64,000 nt of DNA from Phallus indusiatus (Eukaryota; Basidiomycota; Agaricomycetes; Phallales; Phallaceae): the NCBI GenBank assembly GCA_027605045.1, contig JAQFWX010000002.1, positions 1,550,001 to 1,614,000 of the forward strand. Reading direction: 5' to 3'. Every line of letters starts with the position of its first letter. Within the stretch, counting starts at the first letter, position 1. The notes beneath the pieces are model-generated. The model was not told the origin of the DNA. It did not search any database and was given only the letters and a program-made list of their open reading frames with translations. Below are positions 11,183 through 23,400 of the stretch, one piece after another. The position numbers were made by a program, and so were the translations under genes.

Positions 11183-13176
11183 TATGAGGGAAAGGGTGAG
11201 GAAAGGAGATTAAAGATGGTGCGATGGAGGAATGACTTGAAGTTAAGGGAGTTTAGAACGTAAAATCGACTCTTACCATTATATATATATTACTTGACAA
11301 TCTGAAAGAGTGACAAGAAAAAGAGACAGCCACAAAGTGGCACAGTCATGGCCTTTCAGCGTCGCCGATGACGATTCGGCTTATGTTCACTTTACAAGTA
11401 GACATCCGAAACGCGTAACAGCTTAGCCTGTACATGTCAATTGGCAACCACGGCTTAATCTGTAGTCAAGATGAGACAAAAATAGAGACATTCGACAATT
11501 ATTAGTTTTTACATTAACCGTTTTCCTGTCCTACGGCGGCGCTCATTGGCAACAAGCAATGATCTGACAAGATTCAGACAATGGATACACATACCTTCGT
11601 ATTCACTGAATTTGTAGAGTACTGCCTTTTCGGGAAAAAGACCTTTAACCTGCACAGCGCTTCATTCAGACATCAATTTAGACATCCTTGTTATCCCCAT
11701 GATTGAGATAAGCAAATTTATCCTCGTTAAATCGAATTTTCGAAGTTGGCTTAATTCCTGAAGTATAAACATCCTTCCTGTATGCAACTCGTTAACCAAT
11801 TCTTCTTTGCTCGTAACAATGACTATAATGGCCGGTGATATTACGTACCTTGATCACACATATTCAAACCATGACCAAATCGGTTACTTTTTACGTAACA
11901 AGTAAAATAGGTGTGCCGGAACAACAAAAGGTGTTTCTCCTTCGTTGTTGAGTTCCACAAGTTGAGTATTATTAATAACATGTCAAGGTTGGAGCGCCTC
12001 AATTAAACTGCCAAAATATTGTTAAGCACGTTTCACTTGCTATTTTTAAGACTCACATGCTGGACATACTAGCGACCCGCAGCCAGCCAGCCCACATTGA
12101 CTTCTTATCACGTCCCTTGGTGGCTTGAATAGCAATAGCCTGTCAGTTTTCGGACAAGTGGGTACTAGTGACGTGATGGTTGTCTCGTCGATGGTAGTGG
12201 CGCGGATCATCCAATCAGCAGTTCTGCTCGGTGGAAAAGACATGTTATTTCCAATTCTGTGACATGTTTTGCCTTCTAATTTGGCAATCCGTACGTCCTT
12301 CCCTTCTTTAGACTGGCGATGAAAAGGACCTGAAGGGACTCCCGTATCTTTCCTTTCCAATTCATTGGCTTGATGCGGGGTGCGACCGCGGGATCCAATC
12401 GGGGAAATTAATTTGAAACTCTAAGGGACCATAGAAACTAGCATTAGTGAAGCTTAGTGACGCTTTCCAGATCCTGAACCCATAGGCGATGCTGTCTCTC
12501 GGCAAGGTGTACGTCGGGCCACCGGGCATTTATATCTTTAATCATAACAGTGAGGGAAAATCGATCACGATCGGTATTTTTAATGTGAGTCACCTTCAAG
12601 GGAAGCGGATCTAGATATAGTGTATGAAGTATAGGCAGATAGAAAACAGTTCAGCCGACATGCGGTTTGAAGTTTGAAGAGAGAATTCGGCTGTTTTTAT
12701 TCCGTTGCAGGAGTGATGGGATAAAAAACGAGTTTAGGCCGGAATACCAAGGCCAATTGTCAGTAACGTCAGCGAGATAAGGAAACAAGACCTAAGCGCA
12801 TATGTTGTTGAATTGAATAGCCACCAAATGTACCTCGATATCCCGATGCGTCGGCGAAGCTCATAGCCGATTTAATCATCACGACCTTATCAAGGTTCGA
12901 GGTGAACGGAAGGAGACTTCTGGAATGTTCGGCATAGGTTCCCTAAACAAAACAGTGATGGCATCTAATAATCAGTTTTCTTTGTTCTGGACCAATCGAG
13001 TTACATTACAGCTTACGATTAAATGATTAAATGGCTGGAAAAGCCAAAAACAACAGGTTAAGGACTTGATGAGTGAGTGTGACATCGTGATCACCGTGTC
13101 ATCTCCGCTTCAAACTGCTTCTGATCACATCCCCACCGCTTACCGTGACAAACGCGCCAGTCGTTTGTGAAATTTC
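11183..13176. other. Intergenic region with possible exon fragments
   Basis: About 2 kb without a supported gene. A 104-codon minus-strand frame (12046-12360) contains CGLAGCGSLVCPAC, a cysteine cluster that could be chance. On the plus strand an ATG at 12490 opens KVYVGPPGIYIFNHNSEGK and runs into a GTGAGT donor near 12584, which looks like a first exon. However, the next pyrimidine-tract acceptor (near 12710) leads straight to a stop, so I could not complete a gene. Confidence 0.35.
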
Positions 13177-14044
13177 ATGCCATCTCGACAAGTAAGTGCC
13201 GCCGAGGGAATTGAAAGTTTCCAGCTCCCCAAAGCCCTAGTAACCCGAATTGCGAAATCCAATGTGATTAGCTCCATCTGTACAGTGGTATTGCATATCA
13301 GATGCTCATATCTCAATACAGCTTCCTGGTGAAACGAAATTCCAAAAAGATACCGTAAACGCCCTGGTGGACAGTGCGACCGTTTTCATCAATTTTTTAG
13401 GTATGGTCATCTTCTTGTTGTAGCTGAGGTTGGGTCCGGTAAATCTCATTTGTAGCCGCGACGTAAGAAACACGAACTGAAATTCAGCATTGAACTCATC
13501 ATTTCAACTTCAATAATTGTAGAGCCCATGAGGTGACCATTTCGAAGTCTCGGAAAATAATCACTGCTCCAGACATTCTACAAGCTTTAGAGTTGGTTGA
13601 CTTGAGTGACCTTGTTCCGTTGCTGGAAAATGAGCTTGAAGGTACGTAGTGTCGACTCAAGAGATCAGAAAATAACCGATGACCATATATTCAGTTTACC
13701 GGGGTGTGGGTAAAAGCGAACGGTCGAAGACAATAATTACCGAAAGGAAAGGGAAGGGAAAAGAGAAGGAGCCAGCCTTAGAAATAGTCCAACCAGACGA
13801 AGAACACCTATCAACGCCAAAGCTCGAAGAAGAGGAAGGGGACGATCAGACAGAACAAGTTATTATCAGAGATGGTGAAGAAGATGCAATGGAGGACGAT
13901 AATGTAGAACAAGAGGATGATCGAGCAGAAGAGGAGGAGGAAGAGGAAGAGGAAGAGCCTGAGGAACTCGTGGACACAATGGCTATAGAAGAAGAAGAAA
14001 TCGAGAAAGATAACCAGGGTTTAGAAGAAATTGACAATGATTGA
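13177..14044 (+). CDS. DPB4: Histone-fold subunit, Dpb4/POLE3-like (DNA polymerase epsilon and chromatin remodelling)
   Basis: Dpb4/POLE3 pairs with a second histone-fold protein in DNA polymerase epsilon and in ISWI-type remodellers (CHRAC), acting in the nucleus. Exons are 13177-13263, 13322-13400, 13456-13462, 13523-13641 and 13695-14044, giving 642 nt (213 aa) in frame. The histone fold covers about residues 11-95, starting at FQLPKALVTRIAKS and ending with APDILQALELVDL. The C-terminal half is a long Glu/Asp tail, as in human POLE3. Exon 3 is only 7 nt and supplies the LAATAHEV junction. Without it the frame is lost. The long minus-strand frame opposite the acidic tail is its mirror and not a gene. 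The tRNA-Leu begins 69 nt downstream in the opposite orientation. Confidence 0.88.
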
Positions 14045-14112
14045 GATGTTGTATTGAGTTGGATGATGTACATACATACGAAAAGATAATTGACAGGCTG
14101 GACAAAAAAAAG

Positions 14113-14208
14113 TGATGAGGGCGAGATTCGAACTCGCGCCTCCGAAGAGATGAGATTACGGGCACGACGCCTTAGTCTCACGCCTTAGACCAACTCGGCC
14201 ACCTCACC
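14113..14208 (-). tRNA. tRNA-Leu (AAG) with a 13-nt intron
   Basis: A class II cloverleaf is visible on the minus strand. The acceptor stem GGTGAGG pairs with CCTCATC (one G-T pair). The D arm is GCC...GGC, the anticodon stem is TGAGA/TCTCA with loop CTAAGG...A (anticodon AAG), the long variable arm is CTCTTCGGAG, and the T arm is GCGAG-TTCGAAT-CTCGC. A 13-nt intron (14157-14169) follows position 37, the canonical site. A run of T on the minus strand (14104-14111) directly after the gene is a Pol III terminator. Confidence 0.93.
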
Positions 14209-14370
14209 ATGCCTACACAGCTCCAAAGATTGGTTTCTGTTCGTACTATCTATTTTCGCTTCCTCAATAAACTAGTCAGATTAGTTTACACCGTCGTTTC
14301 AGCATCATTTAAAGCAGCTGATATATTGAGAGAAATTCCTGCCATAGATTGCTTCTTAGAGAATTCGCGC
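14209..14370. other. Spacer after tRNA-Leu
   Basis: Sequence between the tRNA and the first decayed repeat copy. No feature is recognised. Confidence 0.4.
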
Positions 14371-15370
14371 CTAGTGTTGAGAAATAACCGACTTGCGGCA
14401 ATAACTGGAATCGACGACAGCCAACTACAAAAGCTAATAAGATAATTAGGTTCATCGAACATATGGAAGGCTTACGGAAGAGCCCATTGTGGGTGTCCCG
14501 TAGTCGGCGAAATGAGATATAAGACAAAATTGGTTAAAACGACCAGAAAAACGCTGTTAAGATAACACTTAGTCGGTACTAGGTATTCTCAAGTAGGGAG
14601 CAAAGGTTACGATAGATAATAATATAAGCTGTGAATAAGGCCTATGATTAAAGATATATCATAGATTGGAGTAGTAAAAAAACTCGCCTGTCCATTACTA
14701 TTACACGAAGAAGACCCTTGTCTCCTTCCTTGTATACTCTCCATGCCCGACAAAGCATCAATATTTTGAGAATGAGTATATAACTCAGTAAGGGAAGCCA
14801 TAAGAACGCAGCGGTGAGATTTTCTCCAGAATTATAATAACATAGCAAAGTGACTTGTTTGTGTGTCGTGTTAGGTACAATCCCTGAAAGCAGACATTGA
14901 GGTTAAAGAGGGTAGTTCAAGTTGTGATACGCACTAAGGTCGTAATTTCGACCGTATAGTAAAACAAGATTCACAATAGGGTTTCCAAAAAACAAAATCG
15001 CTAACGCGGTAAGGAGCTTTTTGTTTCGATTGTAGACGATATAGACCTATAACAAATTTGAACATGATATTGTGAAATAGAAAAAATCCTACTCTTCCGA
15101 TTAGGAGTACTTCCGAAACAACAGTATCATTATTGTTTTTATTATCGTTGAGATCTAAACATACGGAACGCACTTTCGATAAGGGTAAACATTAGCATTC
15201 GTCTAATCGCATGCCATCAGATGAAGCGAGTTAACGAGTTATGCAACATACGACCAAATACGAAACTGAAGCAGTCTGTGGCATCTGTAGCGTCCTTAGT
15301 CGATATTATGCCATATCGAACCAGGACCAAAAATGTAGGCTTACGACTACACAGATAATTAATGCCAGAA
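14370..15370 (-). pseudogene. Decayed membrane-protein-like sequence, copy A (boundaries approximate)
   Basis: This block aligns by eye with the block at about 17255-18170, in the same order and orientation. Shared landmarks are a GGCTTACGG...TAGTCGGCG segment (14468) and an AAGGAG...CGATTGTAGA segment (15011). On the minus strand, near 14660-14850, a short open piece reads as hydrophobic segments followed by CRAWRVYKEGDKGLLRVI. That pattern resembles the large agaricomycete family of multi-pass membrane proteins often labelled DUF6533. The frame is too short and has no complete exon chain, so I call it a relic. The family call is from memory and tentative. Confidence 0.35.
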
Positions 15371-17254
15371 AATACTACCGATGATTGGAACGCACATCTA
15401 ACGAAGTTCCACCAAATAGTTCTTAAAAATGGCATTCAGGACTTGAATCAATGATAGCACAGCCTGAGGAAACTAGTATCACCCACGAATCATGTTGAAG
15501 ACTGACGTTGCAAAGCCAAGATGACGGGTCTTCGAAAGATGACTGAGTTCATGGGATGCGGCTGAGAAGTGGTATTGTAAAAACCTACCAATAAATATAT
15601 AATCTTTCCAAAAGACATAGGCGATAACCAGACATATTGAACCTGAGAGCTCGGGGTCAAGATGATGTCATATTATTTGGGAGTTAATAAAAAATTATCA
15701 CTTCTTCTTCTAGGATTAAAGCTTAAAATATTCAATCGTAGATGTACGGGGATTTGAAGTTTCGGGCTTACTGTAATCATACACCAGAAGAACAAAAGAT
15801 GCAAGCGAGGATGATTTTGTTATGCCTTCAGAACTAGTCATGAGTCCTAGGTCATTCAAAAATGTAATCAAGTACCGTATAGGATCATGATGGCTCTGAA
15901 TGAGAAGAGGGTCTTGTGAGTAAGAAAAAAATAGGTGCAAGAGCACGAGGTGATCGTGTGATTATATACATACTCATTATCATCGGTAAGCCAACCTCAT
16001 CCTTTTTGTTACTAGACCAAACCTATTAGTAAATTGTTGTCATTTCGACATTTGCAGTGCTCTCGCCATAGTGGCTCAAGAACGTTTATAGTTTTGAGCG
16101 CCAATCAATTCTTATCGTATACCGATTCGTACCATATGACACTAAAATCAGCAACTTCTTGCCGTAAATCCTTGGAAAATTTTGTTGATTTAATGATGCG
16201 AGGTGTCTATGTGGTTGTAGCACTATGTTCTGAGCCCTGTTACAAGTCTAGTCCGATAGCGGATGTCAACTAATCCGGGGACAATTTGGCTGCGCCGTGG
16301 ACACTCAACAATTCTCATCCTACTTCCAAGGCGTACAAGATTAAAGTTTTATCTCTGAATTGAAATTTTTTTTGATATAGCATGAGAATCATGATTTTGC
16401 GTGGTCATGCGTTTCCCTGTTGAAGCTCAAGTAAGGAGCCGAGGGTTATTAGTCCTGGGCCGTATGACGCTCTTCTTCTTTAAGAAGACGTTGAGCAGGG
16501 CCGAAAAGTTATTAGGAATCACTGGAATCTGATTGATTTTTCTGATAAAAGGGAAAGAAATGAGGTCCGACCGTCCATGACATTTGTATAAGTGTGAAAT
16601 CGCGTTGCAGCGGCTTCCGTTAGTTTGAATTGCATATTTCGGCCGGCGTAAGAAAATACTATGATATTACGGACCTTCACAATTCAAACGGACCAAAAAA
16701 GGAAATTATCGTGGGTTCCGGAAGTCGCCTATTATGGTCTAAACTAGACCCTCGAGTTTATCATCGGCACAGCACAACGGTCATTCTCACAGGAAAAAAG
16801 GTTAGGAGTTCTAGAACAAATTTTTAGAGTTTGGGTGTAGTAGAGCGTTTCGCTGAATTTATATGAGCACTGATAGGTCCAATGTAATCTTTCTCAAGAA
16901 CGGTTTTCGTATTAATAACAATATTGGCCGAGTACTAGTAGTCTAGTAAGGAAATAAAAAGTTTTCTTGGCAATTTTGTAGTCATACATAAATTCACATA
17001 AACGAGCCAATCAGCATCGAAGTATAATCAAAAAGTCCGAGTAAAACGCCAGAATTACAATCTTGCGATTTATCATGTCCGGCTGAGAATGTACTTGAAT
17101 TAAATTACGATTGAGCAAAGGTCCTTTTTAATAAACAGTATTTTCAAACACGCGAGTTTCTAAAGGGCCGCTGAAGGACTTCATGAAGGCCCCGTCCTTA
17201 ATGCAGTTGTAATGTGAAGGGATGGGAACGCGCGTTCCTTGTAGTACGCTCGAC
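15371..17254. other. Gene-poor AT-rich stretch
   Basis: About 1.9 kb between the two decayed copies. The longest frames are about 80 codons or fewer, with no domain, no splice-consistent exon chain and no RNA gene that I can see. Confidence 0.45.
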
Positions 17255-18170
17255 GAGTGTTGAGGAATAAACGGCTAGCTACAACAACCGGAATTGCGGA
17301 TAGCCAGCTGAGCACAGATATTAGAATAGAAGTATTCTTAATTTAGCTTTTATGACTTACGGTAATGACCACTGAGGATTGGTAGCCGGAAAGAAAATAT
17401 AAAACGTGAAATTGCAAGCAACTACAAGGAAAATTCTGGAATAGATTGGGTAAATTGATGGGAGTAGAATAGGAACGACGTACGAGAAATAATATTTCAA
17501 GCTAAATGTTATGAACTTTAGCGTGAACTATGGCGCATATTTGAAATTCCTACCAATCGCGGACGATAGATTGATAAAACCGTCCCGGCTTATCTTCTCT
17601 ATATACACTCCACGCTTTATATATCATTAGTAGAAACAGCATGGTTACATATAGAAAAAGAGGAAGCCATGTTTCAGAGGCATTGACGAGGGTGGCATGA
17701 CTTGATTGATAGAAGCAATTTGAAATTGTAGGATTAGTGGTCTCAGTGATCGCTGTTCATAATTGTAATGAGTAAAAATAGGTACTATCTTGGTTCAGGG
17801 CATACTAGTGTTAGTCTCAGCGTAAAGGAAAACCATTGTTGTTCCAAATTCGAGTAGAAATAAGATAATCAGCGACGCAAGGAGCCACTTATTCCGATTA
17901 TAGATGGCGTATACCTAATTCAATAGATACGTATAGTTGAGTTAAGTAGAACGAATGAATAAATGACGTACTCGTGCTAGGAGTAATACTATATTAAGAA
18001 GGTTAGATGTTCATTCTGATAGACGGGATAAAGATGCGAACTTTCACCTTCTATAAAACAGAGGGTTGACCAGCGCCTGGAAGTTCAGAATCTCAACAAG
18101 TAGCCTTAATTACATTGCGATGACCTTACGTCCATATACGATATTGAACCACGGCGGCACAACTGAGCTT
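17255..18170 (-). pseudogene. Decayed membrane-protein-like sequence, copy B (boundaries approximate)
   Basis: This is the diverged partner of the block at about 14370-15370. On the minus strand near 17570-17645 it reads KAWSVYREDKPGRFYQ, which lines up with RAWRVYKEGDKGLL in copy A and with the conserved loop of DUF6533-type proteins. The matching nucleotide landmarks are CGACTTACGGTAATG-like sequence near 17354 and GACGCAAGGAGCC near 17873. No open frame of useful length survives. Confidence 0.33.
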
Positions 18171-19170
18171 CGGTGTAAGAGCCCTCGATGACCGACTGAT
18201 ATATGCCACTTTACTCACGACTACAAAAAATCAGAGATGAGACTAAATTGAAGGGGAAAATGTTGAGAGACTGACAATTTTCGAATAACCTTCAAACAAC
18301 TCTTAAAATTGTCGTTGAAATCAGTCAAGCCGTAATTCACGCGGGAACAGACGTTACCAATTGTGCTAAAAAGTAGTGCGCTCGTTCCAATGTAACGGTT
18401 CTAAAAAAGTAAGTATCATCTACTTTGATTCTTAAGCTTCATAAACGGGGAGCAAACCGCAAGATATAAAACTTTTCCAAATGACCATGAAAGTTTCCAG
18501 ACGAATTCGACCTTCCAGAATTCCAGGAATCAGTGGTTCCGTTAAATTTGTTCGAATTATTAAGTCAAACCTCGTCCTGGATTACTAATACTTTGAAAAA
18601 AAAAGAGTCAGTAGTAGTTAATAAATAAAGCTACTCATGCACGAACCATAGTCATACATTAGCACAGTCAACGCCGCCAGAGAAGAGCTTCGTGTTGCTG
18701 ACGTTTTGTTAGCCATAAGTACATCTTTAACTGGTTGGATTACCATATTGAGAGGTCTGCATTGAATGATTTTCACAGAAGTCAGTTTGGTGCGAAATCA
18801 TAGATAGGTGAATACCCTACTTCATATTTATATAATTTCAACTGAAGATTATATAATTTTAATGAATCAATGAATTACGAATAGCCAGCGTTCCTTAAAT
18901 GTCGGGTTGTATGAGTTACTTGTCGATAAATGTACATACACCTAGTTTCCAACGGTCAACGATTTCATTCGACGGGGCTTCCGAATTTTAAGAATCTGGA
19001 CACAAAATCTTAATTGGTTTGGAATAAGATAGCGCGGAACCGAACATGATCGCTTAAGATCGCAGCGGAAGGAACCAGAATAGGTTTGAGCCTTTCTATA
19101 ATTTATACAGGTTATAGGGGAAGACAATACACGCAGCATTTGTAAGAAGCCGGAACTATACATTTTCGCT
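18171..19170. other. Gene-poor stretch
   Basis: About 1 kb downstream of the GNAT-Mss4 gene. A repeated TTATATAATTT motif occurs at about 18828-18860. I see no gene. Confidence 0.45.
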
Positions 19171-20340
19171 TCAACGGTAAGCAACCCTGGACACCGCGAT
19201 ATGAAACTCGGTGCTACCTTCCTGACACCAGCCGAATGCCCCAAGGTCGCACTCGGCACAAGCTAGCAGCTTGATTTTAGGCTGTTCAATAGCAGACGAT
19301 GATTGAATGGGTTTTGAGAATGCAATATTTTCGAATGCAAATGGAGAGGGTGAAACAATCCACCAGTCTACTTCTGAAGGCGGTGGGGGAAGACGCTGAA
19401 GAGGAGCGGTAGGGGCAATGTCCGGTGGTTCGAGCTAACGAGGTACGATAGAGTTTACCAAGAGGTAATGATACATGGACATACCTCAAAACTAAGCGCA
19501 CGGCGAAATGTTGCATTTCCTGCTTTAAGGACCAGGCTTCCACATCCATCCCGTGGACAGACTATATCGAAAATATTATCATCCCGAGCCGAGACGAGAC
19601 TCGTCGATTCGGGAAAAGAAGAATAGGGTCTAGACGAGGTTCTATTTTGATTTGAAAGGGCCCCTGAAATACCAGAGGAAATACTTCCCTGGTTGGAAGT
19701 CGGATGTTCATCTAATTCCAATTTCATCTCTGTCCACGAATCGGATCCATGTACAACGGAACTGATCCCCATCTGATAAAAACCAGCCTGGGTGTAGAAA
19801 CGCACGAGAGGCTCGTGGCAAATCAACAAAATCCTAGAGACTCTGGACGTCCCTATCCGACGGTGTTCTCGCAAACGGCGGATGTATTCCTTCAAGAGAG
19901 CGCTGCCCAATCCGTTGTGTCGATGGGACTCTAGAACAGCAATTCCGTGAAGACAAACACTAGAACCATCGGGATCATGATTGTACATAGATTCGGCTAC
20001 AAAGGACTCTTCCTTCGACAGAGTAGCATTCACATAGCCAACGAGGATTCGTGATGGAAGGTATGCACCCAAGAATAATCCTGGAATTCTCTGCCGTTGT
20101 CTAGTCAACGTTTCAATGTTAGCGTTGATACCGAAATTTCCGAAAAGAAATTACATGCATGAAAGCTTCTAGCAACCCCGCTTCTTCAGGAGGATATGCT
20201 GTACTAAAATTTTGAATAGCGGAAGTACAAAATCTAGCAAATGTCGAACCTGATTTTTCTATTTCATGTGCCTTTTCTGCTTCATCAGGAGCCAAGTAAT
20301 CGAAAAACACTTGATCAAGCAGTGGTTGGTTACTAGCCAT
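19171..20340 (-). CDS. Fusion of an AANAT-like GNAT acetyltransferase with an Mss4-type zinc domain
   Basis: Exons (minus) are 20340-20155, about 20090-19485 and 19434-19171, 351 aa in frame. The N-terminal half is a GNAT fold with the acetyl-CoA motif at about residues 107-126 (GIAVLESHRHNGLG) and a later LVRFYTQAGF strand, as in arylalkylamine N-acetyltransferases. The C-terminal part is an Mss4-like domain: C240 and C245 in CPRDGCGS, then C323 and C326 in CAECD, with WWIVSPSPFAFENIAF between them. Mss4 proteins bind nucleotide-free Rab GTPases through this zinc fold. The first intron is ambiguous. GTAATT (20154) with acceptor CAG (20092-20091) keeps frame. A GC-type donor 4 nt earlier with TAG (20104-20102) also keeps frame and would add one residue. 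It diverges from YPP1 across 73 bp. Confidence 0.82.
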
Positions 20341-20413
20341 TGGAAAGACAGTAGTATCCTGACTAATACGATGTCACGCGTAACGCCATAAGGACGTCAG
20401 GCATCCTCATGCC
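20341..20413. promoter_or_regulatory. 73-bp bidirectional promoter region
   Basis: Only 73 bp separate the start codons of the GNAT-Mss4 gene (minus) and the YPP1-like gene (plus). No clear TATA box is seen. The two genes must share regulatory DNA, or one promoter lies within the other gene's transcribed region. Confidence 0.5.
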
Positions 20414-23400
20414 ATGCTCAACCCAAAAGCTCAATTCTACACCACTCAGCTCTACTCTAGTTTAACGGCCGGTGACTGGTCTGCAGAATTCCCATCAAAG
20501 GGTCTTCGAAAAGGTAATCTTTCGTGGTCCGAACTTTTACGCAAGTTCCGTAAACATCGCCCGGACGCGCCAGGTATGTTTTTGGGATTCTAGTAATTCT
20601 TATCCTTGTTTTTAATAATTTCCAGCAGAACTTGCCGACATTGCATCACATACACAGACACTGTGTGTATTACTATCCCATACCCATCCGCCAACACCCG
20701 AGTCGCTGGACGGTGATCACCTTATACCTCACGAACCCCTGAGATTAGGCAATGAATGCCTTTTAAAAGAGGAAGACAAGAAAGCAGGTGTTTCGGGGTA
20801 CCAAGCTCTTCAGAAACTTCCTCCTTCTGATGTAGGATTATCCTGTTTTATCACAAATCAATATACTTAGCAACCCCTTCGTAGTCATCATGGCTGGCCA
20901 TGGCGTATTATGCCTTCGCTTTGGGTCAACCTGTCGATACATTGAAGCACATAGAATCTGTCAACTTCGACAATCTACCGTCATATATTAATGCTTCAAA
21001 TACCGGGACGGGCTCCTCCAGTATATCTTACCCTATATCGCACGATTCTTCTGGAGCAACCGCTAGTCTTTTGTCTTCCCTGCCTGCTTTGGAAGCTGAT
21101 ATGAAAGCGGGCAAACTGTGGATGGCCGTCGAATTTATCCGTGGAAAATGCTTACAGGGTGCGTATACTTACGACTAGTTTCGTTATTCTAATTATATGA
21201 TATAACCCCCGCCAGGGATGGCTTATGAATCGCTTGGGTCATATCACGAAGCCCTTCAGTCATATAGCGGTTCATTACCCTTTCTCGATCGGATCAGTAT
21301 TCCAAAGTCACTATCCTCTGCCTCATTGAATACAAGCCCATATGAACCATTTACTCACTTCCGTGAAGTGTGGCGGTGGGTCGAACGACTCTTATGGCGC
21401 GCAGCAATTCTCTCTGCCAAGCTCCATTCTCCTTTCCATGACAACACGCTTCATCTGCTTCGCCTATACCAATCGAACAGCGTTCATTGGCCATCCACTT
21501 TTCGACCAGAGCATCGTTCAATGATCTCAATGTTGTACCTACATCTACTATTGCGGATTTACAATAACTTTACGACGCTTTGTCCTTCCAAATCATTATG
21601 GCTGAACGAGGTCAGATCCGTTGTGACAGACTACAGGGTCGTTTTAACTTCCACGACAACTTTTCCACACGCAGGCCAAGTAAACGCCAAAGTTGAAGAA
21701 TTTGTCGATATCTGTATGGCCGCATGGGAAATTTGCGGCGCTAGTGGCGATCAAACAGGATGGATTATCGACGTTTGTTTAAGCCATACATTCCCTTCTT
21801 CGTTTTAATTAACTTTGGTACTAGATCTTATGGTGGGCGACGCGGTTTACATTCAACTCTCACAGGATATACCGGCATCTGACTCGGACGTTATATGCTT
21901 CCGGAGATTCCGAGTTAGCTCGGCGTACACTGAAATTATATGTTCAGGTCGTCAACAAGGAACGAGAGACAAAGGTCGGCGGTGAGCCTGATCGTGTGTG
22001 GATTGAGACGCTGGTCCAAGGTGCGAGGATGCTATGCCGAATCCCAAACGGAGGCGCGTCAGAAGCGAGGCAGGCAGGCGAAATAATTGAGTTGATTGAA
22101 AAGAGGTTGGATGAACATGGTCATAACGGTGGTCATGAAGATCTGAAGGCGGCGGTATTACGAGCGAAAGGGATTTGGCATACTTGTATGGCAATACGAG
22201 GTTAGACTTCTTTGTTTTTCTTCACATTACTATCTTCTGACAAGGATCTATCAGAGCATGAACCTCGCACGCGTCCCGGGCACTTTGAATCCGCCATCAC
22301 TGCATTCAAGTCATCGTTGATACTGGATTCATCATGCCCGTCCACCCATTTCCACCTGGCACTTGCGTTGACCCGGCCTGGACCTGGAAGAGACCTTAAT
22401 ACTGCAGTAAACCATGCGCGATCCGCGGTAGTGGGTGATCCTAAAGAAATTCGATATTGGCACTTACTCGGTCTCTTATTGACTGCAACGGAAGAATGGA
22501 AAAGTGCCCGAGAAGTATTCCTCGAAGGAATGAGGATTGCTGAAGAAGAGGAACTTCTTGAACAGCCTTTACCATCCAACGGTGGTTCTCCGGGGAAGAT
22601 TAACGGCTCTGGAGCGTCTGAGACAAGCGAGGGAAAGGATGCATTGGCCTCTGCGCTATCTAATGGCGCTTCTCAAGATTCTTTTCTTGCTTTGGACGCA
22701 TACTCTCTTCCTCCCGCGGCAACGTTTCTTCAGCTAGCTCCTGATTATCCTCCACCTACCAGACATGAACGGTTTGAATATGCTCTTCAAATTCGGCTTA
22801 CTCTCCTTGCGCTCATCGAACACGTTGAAGGCGCCGAGAATGCTGGGGACGGGTGGCTAGAGGTCTTTAGATGGGTAGCGGGACGTCAAGGACTAGGGGA
22901 AGAACGTGAGTTTTTTTGCTGACATTACTTATGAGTAATATTCATTCCTGATTTAGGACGACCCCCATCTGTTGAACCACCTCCATCTGATCCATCCATG
23001 ATGGATATTCCTGATGGTCATTCAAAGGATAGCGTTCACCTTTCGCTGAATAAGAGTACGATGCGAAGTCGAAAAACACTGTACTCTGAAGAAAGCCCCA
23101 TCGACTCGGACAAACCTGCGCATAATAACATTAACAACCCCCCGTCCATTCTCGTAGAGATGCACGACGACGACCAACGGGGACAAAGTCCACTTGAAAA
23201 CGGCGAACGAAAGCGGCGTTCGTCTGGGGACGGAACTGACTCCAAACGGAAGAATAAGAATGTCCAGCAGATTTTGAAAGCTCAGGTTCACAAAAGTCAA
23301 GCGCACATACACACTATTTCCCGCAAAATTGGTCGAGGACATTTGGCTGCTGCTGGTGCTAAAGCGGGGGCCAGATTGAAAAGGGCCAGTTCTGCACCTG

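Noticed and set aside
12490..12583. First-exon-like frame starting MLSLGKVYVGPPG
   Set aside because: No downstream exon could be joined in frame, so it is mentioned only as a possible fragment.
13846..14181. Serine-rich minus-strand frame
   Set aside because: It mirrors the GAA/GAG acidic tail of DPB4 and overlaps the tRNA-Leu.
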